A stretch of DNA of 64,000 bases from Eubacterium sp. AB3007 (GTDB lineage Bacteria > Bacillota > Clostridia > Peptostreptococcales > Anaerovoracaceae): assembly GCF_000688015.1 (NCBI RefSeq), contig NZ_JIAD01000001.1:2232001-2296000 (forward strand). Direction: 5' to 3'. Positions within the stretch are counted from its first letter, which is position 1; each line of letters begins with the position of its first letter. The position numbers and the translations under genes were made by a program. Positions 59,014-64,000 of this stretch are shown piece by piece. The notes below the pieces were generated by a model, which saw only the letters and a list, made by a program, of their open reading frames with translations, did no database searches and had not been told where the DNA came from.

Positions 59014-59844
59014 ATGAGCAAAGCAGACGTGTTGTTCGTGGATATGTGCCGGGGTATCCTGGATCATGGGTTTTCCACGGAGGGAGCACAGGTGAGGGCC
59101 AGGTGGGAGGACGGTTCCCCGGCTTACACCATCAAGAATTTCGGGGTCGTGAACCGCTATGACCTTTCAGAGGAGTTTCCGGCGTTGACCCTGCGGCCCA
59201 CCGCCATCAAGTCAGCCATGGATGAGATCCTGTGGATCTGGCAAAGGAAATCCAACAATATCCATGATCTGAAACCACATATCTGGGATGAGTGGGCAGA
59301 TCCCGATGGGAGCATCGGCAAGGCGTACGGCTATCAGATGGCCCGAAAATACCGGTTTGGGCAGGGTGAGATGGATCAGGTGGATAACGTCCTCTGGCAG
59401 TTGAAGAATGCTCCCCAATCCCGTCGCATCATGACGAATATATACAATTTCGATGATCTTTCGGAGATGAATCTGGAGCCGTGCGCCTACAGCATGACCT
59501 TCAACGTGACAGGGAACAGGCTGAATGCGATTCTGAACCAGCGGTCTCAGGATATTCTGGCGGCCAACAACTGGAACGTGGTGCAGTATGCGCTTCTGGT
59601 GATGATGTTCGCCCAGGTGTCCGGCTTTGTGCCGGGAGAACTGATCCACGTGATCGCTGATGCACATATCTATAACCGACATGTGCCGGTGATCCGGGAA
59701 CTGATCGAGCGTCCCCAGTATCCGGCTCCAATGGTGACACTGAACCCGAAGGTGAATGACTTCTACGAGTTTACCACCGACGACCTGATTGTAGAGAATT
59801 ATCAGGCCGGGCCGCAGGTAAAGAATATACCAATTGCAGTGTAG
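59014..59844 (+). CDS. thyA: Thymidylate synthase (ThyA type)
   Basis: 276 residues: RR loop in NAPQSRRIMTN, nucleophile Cys in NLEPCAYSMTF, and the dUMP-binding LNQRSQDILAANNWN and DAHIYNRH blocks. The usual His after the active Cys (PCH) is Ala here, and the QRSxD...GxPxN segment also deviates (AANNWN), so it is a divergent subgroup. It makes dTMP and consumes methylene-THF, fitting the nearby folA. AAGGAGAG precedes the ATG. Confidence 0.9.
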   Translation: MSKADVLFVDMCRGILDHGFSTEGAQVRARWEDGSPAYTIKNFGVVNRYDLSEEFPALTLRPTAIKSAMDEILWIWQRKSNNIHDLKPHIWDEWADPDGSIGKAYGYQMARKYRFGQGEMDQVDNVLWQLKNAPQSRRIMTNIYNFDDLSEMNLEPCAYSMTFNVTGNRLNAILNQRSQDILAANNWNVVQYALLVMMFAQVSGFVPGELIHVIADAHIYNRHVPVIRELIERPQYPAPMVTLNPKVNDFYEFTTDDLIVENYQAGPQVKNIPIAV

Positions 59845-59860
59845 TATGCGGAGGTGGAGT

Positions 59861-60943
59861 GTGCACAACGATGAACTGATGAAAACACCCCGGCTGGGGT
59901 TTGGCATGATGCGATTGCCAAAGAAAGGGCTGCGGTTTGACGAGAGTCAGATCAGAGCCATGGTGGATACGTTCATGGAGGCGGGGTTCACTTATTTTGA
60001 CACAGCGTACGTATATCCGGGATCGGAGAAGGCTACCCGAAAAGCGCTGGTAGAGAGGTATCCCAGGGAGGCGTTTACCCTGGCATCCAAGATGTATGCT
60101 CTGCCGGGAATGCCGGAGGCTGCCGTCAAGCGGGAATTTCGTGTGAGCCTCAGGCAGGCGGGAGTGGATTTCTTTGACTACTATCTGCTCCATTCGCTGA
60201 TGGACAACAATTACAGGAAATACGAGAAGCAGAAACTTTGGGAATTTGCAATGGAGGAGAAGGCGAAGGGGAAGATCCGTCATGTGGGGTTTTCCTACCA
60301 CGATGGGCCGGAGCTTCTGGATCAGATCCTGACACATCATCCGGAGACGGAGTTCGTTCAACTGCAGTTGAACTACCTTGACTGGGAGGATCCCAAGGTA
60401 TGCTCTCGGGCGAACTACGAGGTGGCACGGGAGCACGATGTACCCATCGTCGTCATGGAACCGGTGAAGGGCGGCAAATTGGCTGACCCGCCGGAGGAGG
60501 TCAGGCGGCTCATGCTGGAGGCTGATAACCGCGCTTCTTATGCCTCCTGGGCGATTCGTTTTGTGGCGGCGCTGCCGGGAGTCATGACGGTGCTGTCAGG
60601 TATGTCGACTCTGAAACAGGTCGAAGACAACGTGGCGTATATGAAGGGATTTCGGACTTTGTCTCCGGAAGAAGAACAGGTGATCCACCGGGCTCGGGAG
60701 ATCATGACCGGAATGGGCGAGATCCCTTGTACCGACTGCCGTTATTGTCTCAAGGGATGCCCACGGAATATCCCCATTCCGGAGATCTTCGCGTCGGTGA
60801 ACAAGTCCGGATGCACGCCGGCCCAGGCGCGCCGGGCAGCAGAATGTGTAGAATGTGGTGCCTGCGAGGCGGCTTGTCCACAGCACATTGGGATCATAGA
60901 GGAACTGAAGAAGTGTGCAGGGACAGGAGGAGAAGCGAGATGA
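59861..60943 (+). CDS. Aldo/keto reductase with C-terminal 4Fe-4S ferredoxin domain, paralogue
   Basis: A 360-residue relative of the protein at 2918: tetrad in YFDTAYVYPGS (Asp, Tyr), ASKMYA (Lys) and YYLLHS (His), and two C-terminal clusters CTDCRYCLKGCP and CVECGACEAACP. GTG 59861 is chosen because GGAGGT lies five bases upstream; ATG 59846 and 59879 are alternatives. It lies between thyA and folA and overlaps folA by four bases, yet no role in folate metabolism is known for this class. Confidence 0.86.
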   Translation: MHNDELMKTPRLGFGMMRLPKKGLRFDESQIRAMVDTFMEAGFTYFDTAYVYPGSEKATRKALVERYPREAFTLASKMYALPGMPEAAVKREFRVSLRQAGVDFFDYYLLHSLMDNNYRKYEKQKLWEFAMEEKAKGKIRHVGFSYHDGPELLDQILTHHPETEFVQLQLNYLDWEDPKVCSRANYEVAREHDVPIVVMEPVKGGKLADPPEEVRRLMLEADNRASYASWAIRFVAALPGVMTVLSGMSTLKQVEDNVAYMKGFRTLSPEEEQVIHRAREIMTGMGEIPCTDCRYCLKGCPRNIPIPEIFASVNKSGCTPAQARRAAECVECGACEAACPQHIGIIEELKKCAGTGGEAR

Positions 60944-61431
60944 ATCTGATCGTTGCAGTGGATAAGAACTGGGGCATCGGGAAAGATGGAGAGCTCCTGT
61001 GCCATCTGTCCGGTGATCTGAAATTTTTCAAGGAGACCACCATGGGGCATACCGTGGTTATGGGGCGGACGACGCTGGAAAGCCTGCCAGGACGACGCGG
61101 GCTTCCGGGGCGCAGGAACATCGTGCTCACCAGGCAGGAGGGCTATGCGGCCGAGCGAGTGGATACGGTGGTGCACAGTCTGGAGGAACTTTGCGGTGTG
61201 CTGGAGCACGATCGGGATGCGTTCATCATCGGCGGAGCAGAAGTTTACAGGCAGATGCTCCCGTATTGTAATACATGCTACGTGACGCGGATCGAGGAGT
61301 CCTTTCCGGCAGATCGGTATTTCCCTGATCTGGATGCGGACGAGGATTTTGTTATGACCTGGGAGAGCAGCAGACAGGAGGAAAACGGGATCGTATACCG
61401 TTGGGTTAAATATGAAAGAAAACAAAAGTGA
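60940..61431 (+). CDS. folA: Dihydrofolate reductase
   Basis: 163 residues: NLIVAVDKNWGIGKDGELLC, the NADPH-binding VVMGRTTLESLPG and FIIGGAEVYRQMLP blocks. It regenerates tetrahydrofolate used by thymidylate synthase. ATG 60940 has AGGAGGAGAAG upstream and overlaps the preceding stop. It overlaps rlmB by 20 bp. Confidence 0.95.
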   Translation: MNLIVAVDKNWGIGKDGELLCHLSGDLKFFKETTMGHTVVMGRTTLESLPGRRGLPGRRNIVLTRQEGYAAERVDTVVHSLEELCGVLEHDRDAFIIGGAEVYRQMLPYCNTCYVTRIEESFPADRYFPDLDADEDFVMTWESSRQEENGIVYRWVKYERKQK

Positions 61432-62155
61432 TATGCTCATCGGGCGCAACCCGGTGACGGAGGCGCTGAAGAGCGGACGTGAGATCGAGAGGCTGGTAGT
61501 GCAGAAGGGAGCAGGAGGATCCATCGGAAAGATCCTGTCCCTTGCAAAGGATCGGGGCGTTCTCGTGCACTATCAGGATAAGGAACTCCTGGATAAGAAG
61601 GCAGGGGGTGGCCGGCATCAGGGCGTCATCGCTTACGTGGCGGCGCATCGGTATGCGACCGTGGATGATATGTTTGCTCTGGCAGAAGAGAGAGGAGAAG
61701 CTCCCTTTCTTATCGTTTTGGACGAACTGGAGGATCCTCATAATCTGGGCGCAATCATGCGGACGGCAGAGTGCGCAGGTGCCCATGGCGTGATCATCTC
61801 CAAGCACCGGGCCGGAGGACTGACCGATACGGTGGCCAAAGCCTCCGCAGGTGCGGTGGAATATCTGCCCTGTGCCAGAGTGACCAACATGGCCAGAACA
61901 GTGGAGGATTTGCAGAAGCGGGGAGTTTGGGTCTATGCTTGCGATATGGATGGGACGGACTACAGGGCGCAGGATATGAAGGGACCTGCCGCCCTCGTAA
62001 TCGGTAACGAAGGCAGCGGCATCAGCCGACTTGTGAGGGAGAAGTGCGATTTTGTGGTCTCCATCCCAATGGTAGGGAAGATCAATTCACTGAACGCTTC
62101 CAATGCTGCCGCCATTCTGATGTATGAGATCAGGAGACAGAGAGATGGCAGATGA
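61412..62155 (+). CDS. rlmB: 23S rRNA (guanosine-2'-O-)-methyltransferase RlmB (TrmH family)
   Basis: 247 residues: N-terminal substrate-binding domain (MLIGRNPVTEALKSG) and SPOUT domain with ELEDPHNLGAIMRTAE, VIGNEGSGIS and IPMVGKINSLNASNAAAI. It sits after cysS-mrnC as usual in Firmicutes, here with thyA and folA inserted between. ATG 61412 or 61433 may be the start. Confidence 0.93.
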   Translation: MKENKSDMLIGRNPVTEALKSGREIERLVVQKGAGGSIGKILSLAKDRGVLVHYQDKELLDKKAGGGRHQGVIAYVAAHRYATVDDMFALAEERGEAPFLIVLDELEDPHNLGAIMRTAECAGAHGVIISKHRAGGLTDTVAKASAGAVEYLPCARVTNMARTVEDLQKRGVWVYACDMDGTDYRAQDMKGPAALVIGNEGSGISRLVREKCDFVVSIPMVGKINSLNASNAAAILMYEIRRQRDGR

Positions 62156-62741
62156 ACTGAACATGTTGACCGACGATGAGCTGGCACGGATGGCACAGGA
62201 GGGAAGCAGTACTGCGGAGGAGTACCTTCTCCGAAAATACATGCCGCTTGCCCGGGGGAGGGCCAGGGCCTATTTCATAGCGGGCGCAGACAGTGATGAC
62301 GTGATCCAGGAGGGGATGATCGGCATCTTCAAGGCCATTCGGGACTATGATCCGGAAGGTGGCGCATCCCTGAAGACCTTCGTGGAATTATGCGTCAATC
62401 GACAGATCATCACAGCTATCCGAAGCGCCAACAAGCAGGGGAACCGGGTGCTCAGCGAGTCGGTCTCTCTGGATGAGCCGGACGCAGCGCCGCTATACAA
62501 GGATGTACCCGACACAGATGCGGTGGATCCGGCGGCACAGGCCATGCTCCGGGAGCAGGTGCAGCGGCTGGAACGAGATGTGCGTCAGTTACTGAGTCCG
62601 TTTGAGTTTGAGGTGTGGGAGCACCTCAGGCAAGGGCTCACTTATCGGGAGATCGCTACGCTTCTGCACAAAGCCCCCAAGTCCGTAGATAACTCGATTC
62701 AGAGAATTCGACGGAAACTGAAAGGCTACATGGAAGAATGA
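62145..62741 (+). CDS. sigH: RNA polymerase sigma factor SigH family
   Basis: 198 residues, sigma-70 region 2 (ADSDDVIQEGMIGIFKAIRDYDPEGGASLKTFVELCVNRQIITAI) and region 4 (LTYREIATLLHKAPKSVDNSIQRIRRKL). SigH governs transition-state and early sporulation or competence genes in Bacillota. The order rlmB-sigH-tRNA-tuf region resembles that near rpmG/secE in Firmicutes. It overlaps rlmB by 11 bp. Confidence 0.92.
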   Translation: MADELNMLTDDELARMAQEGSSTAEEYLLRKYMPLARGRARAYFIAGADSDDVIQEGMIGIFKAIRDYDPEGGASLKTFVELCVNRQIITAIRSANKQGNRVLSESVSLDEPDAAPLYKDVPDTDAVDPAAQAMLREQVQRLERDVRQLLSPFEFEVWEHLRQGLTYREIATLLHKAPKSVDNSIQRIRRKLKGYMEE

Positions 62742-62773
62742 TTTGTAAAATCAAAAAACAATTAAAAAATCAA

Positions 62774-62802
62774 TTGACAAGTCGAAAAAAATATAGTACG
62801 AT
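62774..62802 (+). promoter_or_regulatory. Consensus sigma-A promoter for tRNA-Thr (and tuf)
   Basis: TTGACA (62774-62779), 17-bp A-rich spacer, TACGAT (62797-62802). It lies 16 bp before the mature tRNA 5' end. Confidence 0.85.
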
Positions 62803-62818
62803 TTAAATGTTGCGATAA

Positions 62819-62895
<77 letters not shown>

Positions 62896-62905
62896 AGCAA
62901 GTATA

Positions 62906-62940
62906 GGGCGGAGCGTATAACTCCGCCCATTATAGAATTT
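62906..62940 (+). terminator. Hairpin between tRNA-Thr and tuf
   Basis: Perfect 8-bp stem GGGCGGAG/CTCCGCCC with a 7-nt loop, followed by ATTATAGAATTTT. The weak T tract suggests partial termination or a processing site between the tRNA and tuf. Confidence 0.5.
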
Positions 62941-62966
62941 TGAGAGTTTTTTAAAGGAGTGGAAAA

Positions 62967-64000
62967 ATGGCAAAACAGAAATACGAGAGAACCAAGCCGC
63001 ATATCAACATCGGAACAATTGGTCACGTAGACCATGGTAAGACAACTCTGACAGCTGCCATCACCAAGGTACTGCATCAGAGATACAGCCTGGGCGAGAA
63101 CGTTGAGTTCGACCAGATCGACAAGGCACCGGAAGAGAAGGAAAGAGGAATCACCATTTCTTCCGCACACGTAGAGTATGAGACCCCGAACAGACACTAC
63201 GCACACGTAGACTGCCCGGGCCACGCAGACTATGTAAAGAACATGATCACCGGAGCAGCGCAGATGGACGGAGCTATCCTGGTAGTAGCTGCAACAGATG
63301 GACCGATGCCGCAGACCAGAGAGCACATCCTGCTGTCCAGACAGGTAGGCGTACCTTACATCATCGTGTTCCTGAACAAGTGTGACATGGTAGATGACGA
63401 GGAGCTGCTGGAGCTGGTGGAGATGGAAGTCCGCGAGCTGCTGACCGAGTACGAGTTCCCTGGCGATGACACACCGATCATCAAGGGATCCGCGCTGAAG
63501 GCACTGGAAGATCCAGCTGGAGAGTGGGGAGACAAGGTTGTCGAGCTGATGGAAGCCGTAGACGAGTACATCCCCGAGCCGGAGAGAGACAACGACAAGC
63601 CGTTCCTGATGCCGGTAGAGGACGTCTTCTCCATCACCGGACGTGGAACAGTTGCGACCGGAAGAGTAGAGAGAGGAATGCTGAAGGTAGGCGACGAGGT
63701 GGAGATCGTTGGACTGTCCGACGAGAAGAGAAAGGTGGTCGTCACCGGAGTCGAGATGTTCAGAAAGATCCTGGACCAGGCAGAGACCGGAGACAACATC
63801 GGCGCACTGCTGAGAGGCGTACAGAGAACCGAGATCGAGAGAGGACAGGTTCTGGCAGCACCGGGAACCATCCATCCGCATACACAGTTCAAGGGCCAGG
63901 TATACGTACTGAAGAAGGAAGAGGGCGGAAGACACACCCCGTTCTTCAACGGATACAGACCGCAGTTCTACTTCAGAACAACCGACGTAACCGGCGATCT
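62967..64000 (+). CDS. tuf: Elongation factor Tu (3' end outside window)
   Basis: The first 344 codons of EF-Tu; the frame is open to the window end. [29 protein letters not shown] begins the GTPase domain; later blocks are [32 protein letters not shown] and LNKCDMVDD, then domains 2 and 3. It delivers aminoacyl-tRNA to the ribosome. AAAGGAG precedes the ATG at 62967. Codon choice is highly biased, as expected for a very highly expressed gene. Confidence 0.97.
   Translation, partial: MAKQKYERTKPHINIGTIGHVDHGKTTLTAAITKVLHQRYSLGENVEFDQIDKAPEEKERGITISSAHVEYETPNRHYAHVDCPGHADYVKNMITGAAQMDGAILVVAATDGPMPQTREHILLSRQVGVPYIIVFLNKCDMVDDEELLELVEMEVRELLTEYEFPGDDTPIIKGSALKALEDPAGEWGDKVVELMEAVDEYIPEPERDNDKPFLMPVEDVFSITGRGTVATGRVERGMLKVGDEVEIVGLSDEKRKVVVTGVEMFRKILDQAETGDNIGALLRGVQRTEIERGQVLAAPGTIHPHTQFKGQVYVLKKEEGGRHTPFFNGYRPQFYFRTTDVTGD

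Overview
The window comes from a Bacillota (Firmicutes) genome, most likely an anaerobic, gut-type member of the Clostridia. The evidence is: SepF/DivIVA cell division, a SigH-type sigma factor, a YlxM-Ffh-RpsP-KhpA-RimM-TrmD block, a glycerol-phosphate teichoic-acid cluster, two aldo/keto reductases with ferredoxin tails, S-box riboswitches, and near-consensus sigma-A promoters with 17-bp spacers and AGGAGG-type ribosome binding sites. I cannot name the species.

Layout. 1-8.2 kb is mixed accessory ground: the end of an FAD-dependent dehydrogenase, an Rpn/PD-(D/E)XK protein with a heptad-repeat tail, a small XRE regulator, an aldo/keto reductase, a lipoprotein, an EamA transporter and a secreted lysine-rich protein. 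After a cysteine synthase (8.3-9.3 kb), 9.3-21.6 kb is a cell-envelope polymer cluster: two LtaS-like sulfatase-fold proteins, three CDP-glycerol glycerophosphotransferase-like proteins, TagD, the TagGH exporter and an LCP ligase. 21.6-38.6 kb is housekeeping: SppA, the SRP/ribosome-maturation block, the YggS-SepF-YggT-DivIVA-LspA-RluD division block, an alarmone synthetase, RqcH, YicC-Gmk-RpoZ, a stand-alone LytTR regulator, and RpsB-Tsf.

38.6-46.8 kb is a mobile/accessory island and the most interesting part. Two nearly identical S-box-like (SAM) riboswitches bracket a 5-kb segment holding an N-formylglutamate amidohydrolase-like gene, two WYL-domain regulators, and a TROVE (Ro60/Rsr) gene. 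Immediately upstream of the TROVE gene are three tandem small-RNA units, each closed by a perfect terminal stem. The first carries a circularly permuted tRNA-like domain, the hallmark of bacterial Y RNAs. The second carries an unpermuted tRNA-Asn(GUU)-like domain. The third has none. Together these look like a Ro60 ribonucleoprotein locus with its own small-RNA array and regulators. Downstream lie an IS200/IS605-type element encoding only TnpB and its probable omegaRNA, then decayed genes (ROK regulator, radical SAM protein, opine dehydrogenase).

47.9-64 kb returns to housekeeping: RadA, a convergent two-component system, a YacL-type PIN-TRAM protein, IspF, ProS, a split chromate transporter pair, Nudix, cyclophilin, CysS, Mini-III, ThyA, a second aldo/keto reductase, FolA, RlmB, SigH, tRNA-Thr(GGU) and the 5' part of tuf, which runs off the window end.
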